Both the position numbers and the translations under genes were made by a program. The notes beneath the pieces were generated by a model that searched no databases, was not told the origin of the DNA, and saw nothing but the letters and a program-made list of their open reading frames with translations. Below are positions 34,167 to 45,400 of a DNA stretch of 64,000 nucleotides, piece after piece; position 1 is the stretch's first letter, and each line of letters opens with the position of its first letter. The DNA is from Timema cristinae (lineage: Eukaryota > Arthropoda > Insecta > Phasmatodea > Timematidae): NCBI GenBank assembly GCA_039000515.1, contig JBCFYV010001001.1, positions 8,763,873-8,827,872 on the forward strand, given 5' to 3'.

Positions 34167-34635
34167 CAGGGGTTGGCAACCCGTCGATCGCGATCGACTG
34201 GTCAGTATCGCAATACTTTTCAGTCTATCACGTAAGAAAATTTGATCATCATTAAAATTCAATCTTTGAATCTCTTAAACTCGCAACTAAATACACTCAA
34301 TATTTGAGTGTGATCTTTTTCTAGAAAGGTGGGGACGTAATCATTTGAGTAAGATTGACTTTTTATTATTATTTATTATTATTATTATTATATAGAACGC
34401 GTCTTATACCCGTTCGGGTTATACGCACTTACGCTAAGGTGTAATGTAGGGTGATTGTGAATGAAATGGAGGACCTACAGTTTAACGTTTGATACGAACC
34501 ACGTGGGCTGGCATTCCCACATTCACAAGTTGTGATAATACATCTTGTCGAGGGTGAAGGAAGGTTTGGCATCAGATAAATCTGTGCCGGGACGAGGATT
34601 GAACCCTGGACCACCAGGTCACCAACCAACCCCTG
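34167..34635. mobile_element. hAT-like element containing a SINE-A
   Basis: The ends CAGGGGTTGGCAACC and, inverted, CAGGGGTTGG bracket 469 bp, of which 261 are a SINE-A. The subterminal CGTCGATCGCGATCGACTGG is echoed at 31275-31300 (CGTCGATCGCGCTCGACCAG), probably a relic of the same family. The flanking octamers do not match. Confidence 0.6.
34363..34623 (-). mobile_element. SINE-A with many single-base deletions
   Basis: Complete from the ATT-repeat tail to the head CCACCAGGTCACC, but shorter than its sisters because single bases are missing at many doublets (for example TTATACCC for TTACTACCC, and GTGAATG for GTGAGATG). It sits inside a hAT-like element (34167-34635), almost at its right end. 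Confidence 0.85.
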
Positions 34636-34757
34636 TTATAGACTATTCTAGTATGTGTTGATCACTATTATATCTTACCACAATATGGATGGGAACAAGG
34701 CGTATGATTTTATGGTATTCAAATCATAGAATTTTTGGCTTAGAAAAGTTTTTATTT

Positions 34758-35004
34758 TATTTAGCACCACGTCTTACTACCCGTTCGGGTTATACGCTTA
34801 AGTATTAATTATGCTAATGAGCTATGAATAGGGAAGGTTGAATTTAGAGGAAGTGAACCCGCACTCGCATGGAGGGAGAGTGGAAATAATCTAGGGAAAC
34901 CACCCCCAGTTCACCCGACCGAAATTTGAACCTTAATCTTCCCTTCCTCGGCAGTCTAGCTCAACACGATACTAGCGCGTTAGCTAACTACGCCACGAGG
35001 TGGG
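34758..35004 (-). mobile_element. SINE-B
   Basis: From the tail TTAGCACCACGTCTTACTAC to the head CGCCACGAGGTGGG on the plus strand. A diverged direct repeat around TTAGAAAA may be a decayed TSD. Confidence 0.86.
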
Positions 35005-35389
35005 TTTTAGAAAAACTTCTTAAACTACATGTATAATTTGAAAAATAGCAACTGAACACGGGAATCGAAACCCAGGGTAATTTTTAAATCATCTAAAGCA
35101 TATATATGTATGCGGCTATAATTGTAATTAACAACTTTGATGGCGTGGTTATTTTATTCACTACATGGTGCAGGCTCCAAACAAATATTATATTTGTATT
35201 TTTTAAACGGATATAAGCCAAAATGTTTTTGTGTATTGATACGTGTATATTTCTCTCTGCAAAACTCAAATATGGTCTTCCAAAATATATTTGAAGTGGA
35301 ATAAGTAAGGAATATCTCTTGTTGATCATTCGACTATAACCTATACATTTTTTTTTCAAGACTGTTTTCTGGTTCAAGTGAAGGGCTCT

Positions 35390-35960
35390 TTTCCTTTTAG
35401 AACAAAACCATCTGCCCTTGGATGGGTCTAGTCCCCTATACCTTACCCTCCCTCCTCCTCCTCCTCCTCTTCTCAAAAAAATAAAGCCACCCAGGTCAAG
35501 CTTCAACCTCGCATGGCTGCATCATTTCTGAGCTCGTAGTAAGGGGGGCTAAGAAAGTAGGCTATTCCAAGATTAAAGTTTTCTTGCTTTTCTGAAAGGA
35601 AGAAAAGTAGAATATGAAGAGAGTATGTACGTATGTATGTATGTGTTTCGGGGTTGTGGGAGTTGGTCTTGCCCTAGAGGAAGATCGTTTCTAGTTTATT
35701 TTTTGTTGTTGCTGTTTGCAATAGAGGAATTTTGACAGATACCAAAGCTGACAGGTTGTAGTAGGTGTGTATGCAGGCAAGTCAGAAAGATCTGTTTGCG
35801 AGGTTCGAGAACACATCACTATCGAGGTTTTTGTTTGTTTGAAAAATCTATTTCTTTAGTTTCGAATGTTATTGAGGTATGTTTTTTTTCGGTCGAATTA
35901 TCGATTCGTTGAACATAATTATTTGTTTGGCCTAACAGAGCCTGGTGCCGAAATTGGTCA
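35390..35960. other. Repeat-free GC-elevated intronic stretch
   Basis: Purine/pyrimidine-asymmetric sequence with TCCTCC repeats at 35450-35467 and GTATGTATGTATG at 35629-35643. The minus-strand 137-codon frame (35093-35506) runs across it but resembles nothing known. No convincing splice sites. Confidence 0.3.
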
Positions 35961-36866
35961 AGAGTATTAGAAGGTTTAATAGGTTCTTATTTCTTATAAA
36001 CGTCGGAAAGAGTTTTGAAAGAAATAAGTTTTAAGGGTAAGATGTTTACTTATTTCTAAATTTGGTAGTTCTAATTTTTTTTTTTACATTTTGCTTCATA
36101 TTGAAATTGAGAGTGATTTTGAACACTTTTGTGTAATTGTTATCATATTTAATTAATTCACGCTCATAAATTAAAATGGTAAAATCGGATAACTCTTTTT
36201 GTATAAATGTGTAGGGCCTATTTAAGAACATATTGAAAGCTAATTTTAGGTCTACCTTTGGTTTTAAAAGTCATATAGATAAAATTATTATAACTATGTT
36301 ATAAAAAAAATTGTTATGAGTTAAAAAAGTTTATTTTTACAACTCACATTTTTTCTCACTTCTTTTTGATCTCTTCTCAAAATCCCATGATGCACCTGCT
36401 GACTTTTCGCAGAATACCGGTTGAAAAACGCTACTTTAGATATATCGAGAATTTCAACTTTAGCATTAAACCTTACAGCTTATTTCATAACTTCAACTCA
36501 TTCAAAATTACTAATTTATGACACATTTTTATCCCGGTTTCTCTAAATACCACATACAGTAAGTAGGCCTACTTCTTTAATATAATAGGCCTAATTTTTA
36601 GGAGTGTTCCTTATACCAACTATTAATATTTTAATCCGTTCATTTTTATACCATAGCTATCTAGTTTCTTGTCTAATAGCTTAAAATAGTTAGGTAGAGC
36701 ATATTCTTACTGACTTAAGGGAACGAGTTCATTTATTATTGTTATAGAGTGTCAAAAATACATCACCTTAAACTAACGTTTTCCAGTCTTTTAAAGCGCG
36801 ATATTTTGTCCAATCTAAAAAAAAACTGCTTATAGCCATTACATAAAAAATACATAATTTTTTTTA

Positions 36867-37110
36867 TCCCCACGTCTTACTACCCGTTCGGGTTGTACGC
36901 TTATATATTAATTACGCTAATGGTTTTAGGAATTAGGAAGGTTTTATTTAGATGAAGTGTAGCCGCATATGCGTGCAGGGGGAGTGGAAACTCATTGTGA
37001 AAAATCCCTCTCAAAACACCTGACCAAAATTCGAACCTCAATCTCCCCATCATCAACAGCCTAGTCTACTGCGAAAGAAGCGCGTTAGACCATACGGCCA
37101 CCGAAACGGG
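36867..37110 (-). mobile_element. SINE-C
   Basis: The tail CCACGTCTTACTACCCGTTC, the body, and the head CCATACGGCCACCGAAACGG on the plus strand. Complete but for the simple-sequence end. Confidence 0.82.
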
Positions 37111-37793
37111 CTTCTAAAGTCTTTCAAAACCCCCACATTGTTCTTAAAGGGAGGGACTTTAAGCATTATTTTGGAAACAGAGACTTGAGTTTTGTATCTC
37201 TTTTCCAAACCCATCATATTTTGTTTATTAAAATAAAAGTATTTTCTTTTATTGTAATTCATCACCATAAATGAAGTTTTGAATTGACTTCATTTAAGGA
37301 AATATTTATATTCACATTATATAAAGCACATTTTATTTAAAATATAAACTATACATTAAAATAATATTTTTGCTCGACAAAATATATTAATTAGATTTCA
37401 ATCATTCATACTACAACACCTATTAAAAATAGTCTCTTTCTTTTCGCTTCTAGATGTAGGCAGATTTTGGTATACCTACAGACCAATTTTCACAGGAAAA
37501 GCCTTAATCTGATAGAAAAGTTACTAGATCTACTGTCAAATAATTATACTTCAAGTCATGTGGCGTAGAGCTGTCTTATACATATATTATCAATTCATAT
37601 AAAATAGCACTAATGATATAGTAAAATGTTAACATTGTTGGCCTTAAAAATATGTTTAAGTTATTTTCTAAAAAGCCCCTCATATGAAGTTGAACTGTTG
37701 GAATCTGAGGCATATCGATAGTCAAAAACCAACGAAGGTTATAATTTTAAACTATACACAAGGATGGCTTTACATTATTAATTGATAGTTTTG

Positions 37794-38609
37794 AGGGCCA
37801 GTTGCACGAACATAATATTGATTATTTAATCATTGGATAGCCAATCAGCTTCATCCTAGATAAATAAAAAATTTTCGTTGCAACAAAATTAATTAGAAAT
37901 TAAAATCTCCGATCATCTGACCATAGATTTTATCAAATAATCAATTAAAACGAGCATGGCAACATTGTAAATGGCAATGTACTTGAAAATTTTATTGTTA
38001 AATGATTTACATCTATATATAAGATAAACATTATGTTTCTGGTAGCTTAGGCTGTCTGATATTTATATATATTCGTTTCAATAAATTAAAATATTGGACA
38101 CGTTCCTTAATAAAAAGTGTTTAAACCATTTTTAATGATATTAATAAATATATACAATAAAATGTACTCTCTCTAAACCTCATCTCGATTTTTATTTTGC
38201 TAGGATTAACTAAAATATAATTTCTCTCCTTGTGCTGCTTTGAATCTCAACAGTTATCCTCATTGTATAGTTGAAAAACACTTTATTCTAAGAACCTATA
38301 ATTAACACTACTATCCTTAAAAACAAGTCACACTCAAAATAAATTTCTAATACACTCTTATTACTTCTTTTAATCACTTAAATAATGACGAAAAAATTTA
38401 TTCCATTATTAAACTTGTAGGTTAGGTCTCCCATGAAATGAGAGAGAATTTGATCTTTAGTTTGATCAAGATTTGATCGACATTAATGTCATTTTTGAAT
38501 TGTACGACTGAAAATCATATTTAAGATAGCTACTGAATGGAGATCAACTTACATCTGATGACTGATCTGATCAAGTTACTAATTAATTATTATTTTTGCA
38601 ACCGCCCCT
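37794..38609. mobile_element. Possible MITE with GGGSSRGTTGCA termini
   Basis: The left end AGGGCCAGTTGCACGAACAT and the inverted right end AGGGGCGGTTGCAAAAATAA agree at many positions, and both subterminal regions are rich in ATTA/TAAT and GATCA motifs. Boundaries are tentative. Confidence 0.4.
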
Positions 38610-39571
38610 AAAATTTCTAAGTTCTCATTTATTATTATTTTCTAAAAGTTCTTCATTATTTCACTGCCGCCATAGCTATCTACTTATCTTAACAATGTAA
38701 TGTTTAACTTGGGGTTTCCTTAAGACTCTAATATAGACCTATTTTAATTTTAAATGTTATTAATTCACTAATTAAAAACCTAATCATGCAAAATAAAAAT
38801 ATATATGAAAAATAGCTTTAAATGTTTGGAAAATTACAAAATTTCACCACAAACCTTTTGTGCGCACAATATATTATATTAGTAACGTAGCCAAAGTTAG
38901 TTATGCTTTGAGAGAGTATTAAAAGATTAACAAGTAATTATCCTCAAATGTTCAAATACAATTCTAGCAAGAAAGTAAATGTCCTTTAATGTCACAAAGT
39001 AGCAAGGTTATTTTACTGTAACTATTTAAAATTTTGATATATTTTAAAATACATGCCCTTTAATAATACAAAAGGATTTGATTATTTTCTTGTATTTGTT
39101 TAAATATTTACAGGTTAACAAGTAGGCCCCTACACGTTTTTAATGTCACAAAATAGTGAAATTATTTTCCTGAATAGACATTTAAATTTGAAGAATAGAA
39201 TAGCTTGTCTAAAACGTTATGGACACATTGTTCTGTTATTGACCATTTCATATGAAAATATTAGCTCTTTGTGTGTAGGTTTAATTTTAAGAATTAATTT
39301 AGCTTATTTAAATACGAATAAATGATAGGTTCTATATTTACACGTAAACGATCTTACGAATACTATTTGTAAATACGCTTTCGGGACATATAGAATAAAA
39401 GGCTAAATAAAGTATTTCTAAATTATATTATTAAATAATTACGCAAGTTTACATCTGGCTTTGGTAGAATGATAGGTAGTGTTCAAATGGGCTCTAAATT
39501 ATAAAGTGTTGTAAATTCATAAAATTTATAAATAAACTCAATTGACATGAAAGCAAATCAATAAAATTGCA

Positions 39572-39871
39572 GGTGACCTGGTGGTCTAGTGGTAATGTCT
39601 CAGACTTCTGTGTTGGGGTACAGGGTTCAATACTCAGTCCCGACACAGATTTATCTGATTGTTAAACCCTTCCTTCACCTCTGACAAATCGTGTATTAAT
39701 CACAGCTTGTGAATGTGAGGAACGCCAGGCCTCCACCGTGGTTCGGATCCCACGTTAAACTGTAGGACCTTCATTTCATCTCACAATCACCCTACCATCA
39801 CACATTAGCGTAAGTGCTTATAACCCAAACAGGTAGTAAGACGCGGTGCATAATAATATATATATATATAA
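39572..39871 (+). mobile_element. SINE-A, full length, with 12-bp TSD
   Basis: A head GGTGACCTGGTGGTCTAGTG, a B-box-like GGGTTCAATAC, the standard body and tail, then an AT-rich end. Flanked by the perfect duplication AATAAAATTGCA at 39560-39571 and 39872-39883. Lies in the presumed first intron in sense orientation. Confidence 0.92.
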
Positions 39872-39883
39872 AATAAAATTGCA

Positions 39884-41967
39884 TGCCTATTCATCAGCAA
39901 CTAAAGTAGGTTCAATTATAAAAATCTTTTTATCCCGTACCGTCGACTAATTTGTTTTTCTTGTTGTTTGTTTTTTAAATTTGGGAGGGAACCTTTTATA
40001 TTATTTATGAACACACCTATGTTTCTGTAGGCCTACGCATTTAATTTATAAAGATTTCCTAATATAATTTTTCTAGTGTTTTAAAATAATTCCCCAAAGT
40101 AAATGTTTTCCCCTAAAATATCTTTGTTTGCAATTCATAGCCTACAAAATTTTGAGGTGATTCGATGTAATCAAGATTATTGATTTTGGTATTCTAATAA
40201 TATCAAAAGTCAATACTACATTGTAGATAATAAACCTAAAGCTTTGAGACTGAACGATGAATTAATATCATTACAGCCCTCCTCATTATAGAGAATATTT
40301 TAAACCGCACTTAGCTTACTTTGAATGGTAGCAGTCTTACCTTGACCAATTACACTATGACCCTGTTTTATAAGCTTGACCATAGTGAAACTAAATAAGG
40401 CTAGCTTGATGTCTTTATGTATCAATGGAGGGTACGTATGAAATATCTTTGGTAGATGTATGGGTTCCACGTCCTCTACCCGTCTGGGCTATCCACATTA
40501 TTATACAAACGAGGGGCAGCGAGGGAAGGTGGTTACGAGGATTGTGGGAAATAAGAGTTACTTTGAAAAGCTTGGATTACTAGATAAATTCATCAATTTG
40601 TTGGAATTAATTAAACCAAAGTATTTTAATTGAAATTTGAATAAATACATAAATGTTACTTACTTACTATATGGCATTAGGAACTCAAAAGTTCAATGCC
40701 GAACTTACAAAAGTACGCCCTACGAGACCTGATTATCCTAACGTTGTCTTGTGATGAGTAAAGGTTATGTAACGCATCATCATTATGTAACCTCAAACTC
40801 CGTTCTTCAGTAGCCTAATCTTTTCTTGACCAAATGTAATGTTACCGTTTTAAATTTTATTGCGTTATTATATATTATCTTTGTAGGTGTGCGAACCACT
40901 ATTTCAATTAATGATTTTTATAGAGTAGTGTGGGGGGTACCTATGATAAGTTTATGGGAACTTAGAGGGCGGTTGCTCTAAAAGGCTTGAGATAATTTTA
41001 TATAAATGATAACATAGGAAAAACCAACTTCAGCCGGGAATCGAAACCTCAACTTTAGCGTCATTATTGGGAGGGTTTTTTCGTTAAAAAAAAAAAATTC
41101 GGTTGAATTTAATTGACGTTAGCAGTATCATTTCAGTTTGTCGAGCCAAAATATACATCTTCTGAATTATATCGGGTTTTACAGTCTTCTTTTACCCTGA
41201 AATATTATGTATCTAATAACCCATGTTGATTAGCTTTAGTAAATAACTTATTGTAAAAATTCGGCAGTGAATGGTTCTAGCTCAATGCACATACGAACAC
41301 TACAATTAAGCCATACCAGGGTTTAATTCAGAAAGTTTATTTTATAGAATTTTGTTTTTTAATATATTTGATCAAGAGTTGTAAAAGATGCTGCCAACTT
41401 AGTGACTAGACAGCAGGATATGTTCTCATTAAGTCAACTTTAGCCGATGTTTGTCATTAAATGCGTTCATATACGGGCATTTATGTTGCGACCCACACAC
41501 AAATTCTATATTTTGTGAAAAATAACATATGGATATAATATTAATATAATTTGGCATCAACTTATTGATTTGGTCTCTTCCACACGGACAGTGCCGTAAT
41601 TACAATGATTGGTGTTGATATTCATCAATATTATTGAACTTCATATTGAAGTCAAAATACGTAAAGAAGTTTGCTTTGTGCAGTTTCTATTTGTTGATGT
41701 ATGGAAATGTTTTACATTTCACAAATTGCAATGAATCGAACCCAATCATTTTGTATTCGCTTAATCTACTGTCCGAATATAAACTTGTTGAAATTCATAC
41801 CAATTGGATAACCTATAGTATGATTTTTATTTGAAAATGTAGTTTAAGAAAAAATGAAAAAAACAACAGTTTTGGTTTTGACAATTTTCTTTATCTGCTA
41901 CTTTTGAAACATGGTGAAAATTCTAATAAAATAATAACACTAAACTAGATTTTTTTTGCTCAAATAT
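39884..41967. other. AT-rich presumed intron with SINE scraps
   Basis: Short SINE-C-like pieces only: CCACGTCCTCTACCCGTCTG at 40470 and AACTTCAGCCGGGAATCGAA near 41028. Nothing else is recognised. Confidence 0.45.
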
Positions 41968-42165
41968 TTTACGACTCATCCAGGTATCCTCATACCACAC
42001 TAATGAGGTGGGTAGGATTTAAAGGAAGTTTACCGACATTATCGGGAAAGTAAGAATGGAAAATCATTTTGGGAGGGGTAAAAACCCTAAATATTCCCCA
42101 AAGTTATTTTTTTTCTAGCTCCAACCTGACCATCGCCAACAAATAAAACCAGACTGTGTGCCTAC
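41968..42165 (-). mobile_element. Degraded SINE-C
   Basis: Remnants in order: ACTAATGAGGTGGGTAGGAT, GGAAAGTAAGAATGGAAAAT and CAACCTGACCATCGCC. Both ends are weak. Confidence 0.45.
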
Positions 42166-42186
42166 TTGTGCAATGTTTTATTCAAT

Positions 42187-42428
42187 CATTATTGGGGTCG
42201 GGGTTCAATCCTTGGTCCCGGCACATATTTATCTGATTGCAAAAGCCCTTCCTTCACCTTTGTCAAGACGTGTATTAATCACAACTTGTGAATGTGTGCT
42301 GGTTGGGGTTCGGATCCCACGTTAAACTGTAGGTCCTACATTTCACCTCACAATCACCCTACCATTACACATTAGCGTAATTGCGTACAGCCCGAACGGT
42401 TAGTAAGACGGGTAGTAATAATAATAAT
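42187..42428 (+). mobile_element. SINE-A, partial head
   Basis: Starts near the B-box-like GGGGTTCAATCC, with the standard body partly deleted around 42297-42310, then the tail GTAATAATAATAAT. Lies between two degraded SINE-C relics. Confidence 0.82.
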
Positions 42429-42483
42429 CGTTGTTGGTCGCTAAAAAAATCTATTTTCTAAGAGGCTATTTCTATATTTTTTT

Positions 42484-43022
42484 TTAGCACAGCTTCTTAC
42501 TACGCCATTCCAGGTTATACACAAATGCTAAAAATACGTTAAGATAATAAAGATATAGACGGTTCAATTAAGAGGAATTATAACAGCATTCACGTGTAGA
42601 GAGAGTGTAAAACCCGACCGGTATTCGAAACCCCGATCCCTCCATCATCGGTAGTCTATAGGGGTTCTTAACCTTTTTACGATTACGGACCTTTAATGAA
42701 TTGCCCATTATATCTCCAGATTGTCGAATCATCACAAGTCCTGTTAGGTACCAGTATGACTTCCAAAATATGTCAATATTTAGTTTTTACTTTACAAAAT
42801 GGATAGCAAAAACAGAACAACTGAAATAAAACTACACAGATTTTATCATATTTTTTTTATAGAAAAACTCACAAATACACAATCAGTATTGATAATGGTG
42901 ATGGATTATTCTAACCTAACAACAGCTTTTTAAAAAAATGTTCAGAGATCTATACCCAATTACCCTACGGTTACCCCCCCGGTTAAGAATTCCGCCTTAG
43001 AGCATTCGACCACCTAAACGGT
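42484..43022 (-). mobile_element. SINE-C split by a hAT-like element
   Basis: The tail TTAGCACAGCTTCTTACTAC and body run to CATCGGTAGTCTATA; after the insert at about 42661-42991 the head resumes with CGCCTTAGAGCATTCGACCA. Confidence 0.65.
42661..42991. mobile_element. hAT-like non-autonomous element
   Basis: The ends GGGGTTCTTAACC and, inverted, GGAATTCTTAACC resemble the hAT terminus at 32319. It lies inside a SINE-C. No clear 8-bp TSD is seen, possibly because the flanks have lost bases. Confidence 0.65.
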
Positions 43023-43089
43023 TAGGTTCTTCATAGCTAAAGCCGACTGTAGGTACCTTTGTCACGCCAATCCCTGTTCGAGATTGTAA

Positions 43090-43441
43090 CCAGAAATGAA
43101 AATGTCGCCGTGAAGAGTGCGTTGCGTGGCGTATGTAAAATGGTCCACGTCTCGTATTTGTGTGAATGAAGAGCGAGATGGAGGGAGGGAAAGAGTTTTG
43201 TTTGGAAGAGTTGAGGGTGGAGGGGTTGAGGAGGGGAGAGCTCTTGGAAGGTTGTTTTTAATTATTTGTATGTTAGTGGCTGGCAGGGCAGGTCGATCAG
43301 ATGGGATCTCTTTCTCTGGAGGACGAGGTGTAAGAAAGAATGCGGGTCTAGACACTAGATCTAGGGAGGCTTGGTTGGGTTCCAGGGTGCTGATGCTTGC
43401 TTGCCCGCCCCGCGTGCAGGTAGACAAGAAGTTTGGGTGAG
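43090..43441 (+). other. GC-rich candidate alternative 5' exon
   Basis: An island of about 50% G+C with purine-rich runs, flanked by SINEs but not itself matching any repeat in the window. It ends near a strong donor-like GTGAGC (TTTGG|GTGAGC, GT at 43437) and contains another donor-like site, CAG|GTAGAC, about 16 bases earlier. A plus-strand frame of 107 codons (43117-43440) and a minus-strand frame of 121 codons overlap; neither looks like a known protein. Its position 2 kb upstream of the dachsous coding exon would suit an alternative first exon. Evidence is composition and splice-site resemblance only. Confidence 0.25.
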
Positions 43442-43635
43442 CAGCCTAGGGTCCGCGTGACACACGTCAAACACATCGTGCATTCAAAGGAGATCTTTCC
43501 CTACCACCCCCTCTCCCTACAGTTTGGAAATAAACACCTGAGCTTTCTTTATATTTTGTTTGTTTGAAAGTCGACGGTCAGAAGCCTAAAACTTATGAAG
43601 GGGATTTTTAATTTTTTTTTTGTTATTTACATGTT

Positions 43636-43925
43636 TGTTTCCTGGATACAAATCCAGAGGTCTCGGTTTTTATCCCCGGTGCCTCCAGATTTTCTGTGAA
43701 GCAGTGTGTCTGAAACGGGGTCAACTCAGCCTCACGAGGACAAATTAGGAACTACTTTAGTGAAAAAGTAGCAGCTCCGGTCTATAAAACTGAGATTAAT
43801 GACCTTTCGTTTTGTTGGCCAAATTACATCCTCTATCCACGGAAGTTCGTACAGTCTTCGCCAACAGATGGCGACCGCGCTGGTCGGTATGGCTCGATTG
43901 CGGACTGATGCTATGGATTTTACAT
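43636..43925 (+). mobile_element. SINE-F
   Basis: Matches the copy at 49780 along its length: GTTTATCCC-like B-box remnant, GTCAACTCAGCCTCACGAGG, TCTATAAAACTGAGATTAAT and the 15-base CGCCAACAGATGGCG at 43859-43873. The A-box half is decayed. Confidence 0.75.
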
Positions 43926-43961
43926 ATTCTGTATCTATCGTATTTTACTTCTAGATTTGCA

Positions 43962-44220
43962 CCCGCCTTGGTGGCATAGTTAGCTAACACCGTTAGTCGT
44001 GTTGAGTTATACTTCCGAGGACGAGGAGATCGAGGTTCGAATCTCGGTCGGGTGAACTGGGAGTGGGTTTTCCTAAATAGTTTTCCACTCTCCCTCCACG
44101 CAAATGTGGGTTCACTTCCTCTAAAATTCAACCTTCCCAATTTCTAACCCATTAGCGTAATTAGTACTTAAGCGTATAACCCGAACGGGTAGTAAGACGC
44201 GGTGTTAAATAAATAATAAT
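43962..44220 (+). mobile_element. SINE-B inserted in a SINE-C relic
   Basis: A complete head (CCCGCCTTGGTGGCATAGTT), B-box-like GAGGTTCGAATCTCG, body and tail with an (AAT)n-like end. The right flank (44222-44290) reads as the middle of a SINE-C, and TAGATTTGC to the left resembles TAGTTTGC to the right, a likely decayed TSD. Confidence 0.86.
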
Positions 44221-44550
44221 TTAGTTTGCCGATGATGGGAAAGTCGGGGCTAGATCCCGGTCCATTGTACTTTGGTACGATCCAAGAAGGAAAACGTTCC
44301 ATTTCATCGAGGTGCTTTCGTCATTTAAACATTTACGACAAATTATTAATATCATATAATAACACTCAGACAATACTTTGAAATATGTAGGTCTAGAAGT
44401 TTTAATATTCTCATTCACATAGAATTGACTTGTTTAGATAAAAAAAAACTACAGGCAAATATTTGTTTAAATAATTTTATTTTCAACTGTTGTTTTTAAA
44501 ATAACACACTATTGCACTAAAATGGAATCAAACCTTTCTATATTCCATCA

Positions 44551-44770
44551 CCCAGTTTCAGTGGCCGAATGGTCTAAGGCATCACTCTCGTGTTTGATTG
44601 GCATGCTGATGATGGGGAGATCGGGGTTTGAATTCCTGTTGGATATATTGTGGGTGGTTGTTTCTAAATTGTTTCCCAACGCTTTAGCTACGTAAATGTT
44701 GGTAGAGTACGTCTAAAATCTTCCTTTTTCACCCTACCTCATTAGAATAGTTTATCATAATTATATCGTG
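44551..44770 (+). mobile_element. SINE-C
   Basis: A well-kept head CAGTGGCCGAATGGTCTAAG, a B-box-like GGGGTTTGAATTCC and a body; the tail is decayed (CATTAGAATAGTTTATCATA). Confidence 0.8.
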
Positions 44771-45087
44771 CAACATGACCGTCACAGAGCATAAACTGGA
44801 TTGGTGCACCAACGGCCTTATTGTGTTTTAAATGTTTTTCAAAGATAATTACAAATGTTCAAAAATAGTAGCTTACATATTATAATGGATTGTGTTTCCA
44901 ATGAGATCATTTCTCTCATCAAAGTTTATTACTTTGAATAGTTTTACTTGAACTAAAGTTGTTTGCTGACTAATTAGGTCCACACACGTATAAAACAATA
45001 CATCTTTAAGCAACAGGAATAAATACATTTTTTTAAATCTTTGAATAATAACAAGTATGAACTGTATCGGTGAACATGCGGACTACA

Positions 45088-45272
45088 CGCTAGACATGTC
45101 TACTTAGTTTTTACGGTGATCGAATCCCGATCAGGGGGACTGAGGTTGTATTTCTTAAATGGGTTACTTTTCTTCCTCCTTGAAAATTCAACTAGATGAA
45201 GAAGGTTTAATTATATAGGATATACCCGAATTTGCGTGGAGGAATAGTAAATCGTTTAGGAAAAAAAAAGTT
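45088..45272. mobile_element. Two SINE-C fragments in inverted order
   Basis: A plus-strand B-box and body fragment (GATCGAATCCCGATCAGG to about 45192) is followed by a minus-strand body fragment (GAATTTGCGTGGAGGAATAG to about 45270). They end about 120 bp before the dachsous exon. Confidence 0.5.
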
Positions 45273-45371
45273 TTTTGTACTACTATAATACAAGCACCTG
45301 AGGTAGGACGTTTATTGTGTTGAAATATTAATCTGAAGCAGGGCCATGTTGACTTTTTGTTTGTATGTGAG

Positions 45372-45393
45372 TGACCTTGACCTCTGTTTACAG
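45372..45393 (+). other. Splice acceptor before the dachsous exon
   Basis: A pyrimidine-rich stretch (ccttgacctctgtttacag) ends in AG at 45392-45393. The reading frame is open from the acceptor to the first ATG at 45474, so a contribution from an upstream coding exon is not excluded. The signal peptide starting at 45474 or 45492 nevertheless argues that translation starts in this exon. Confidence 0.75.
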
Positions 45394-45400
45394 GTGTGCA

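Noticed and set aside
35093..35506. 137-codon minus-strand ORF with a glycine run
   Set aside because: The glycine run comes from a CTC/TCC microsatellite and the rest resembles no family.
39572..39645. Possible functional tRNA gene at SINE heads
   Set aside because: A- and B-box words are present but cloverleaf arms are incomplete and SINE bodies follow directly.
43796..44140. Minus-strand ORF of 114 codons
   Set aside because: Runs across SINE-B and SINE-F sequence; the frame is an accident of repeat composition.
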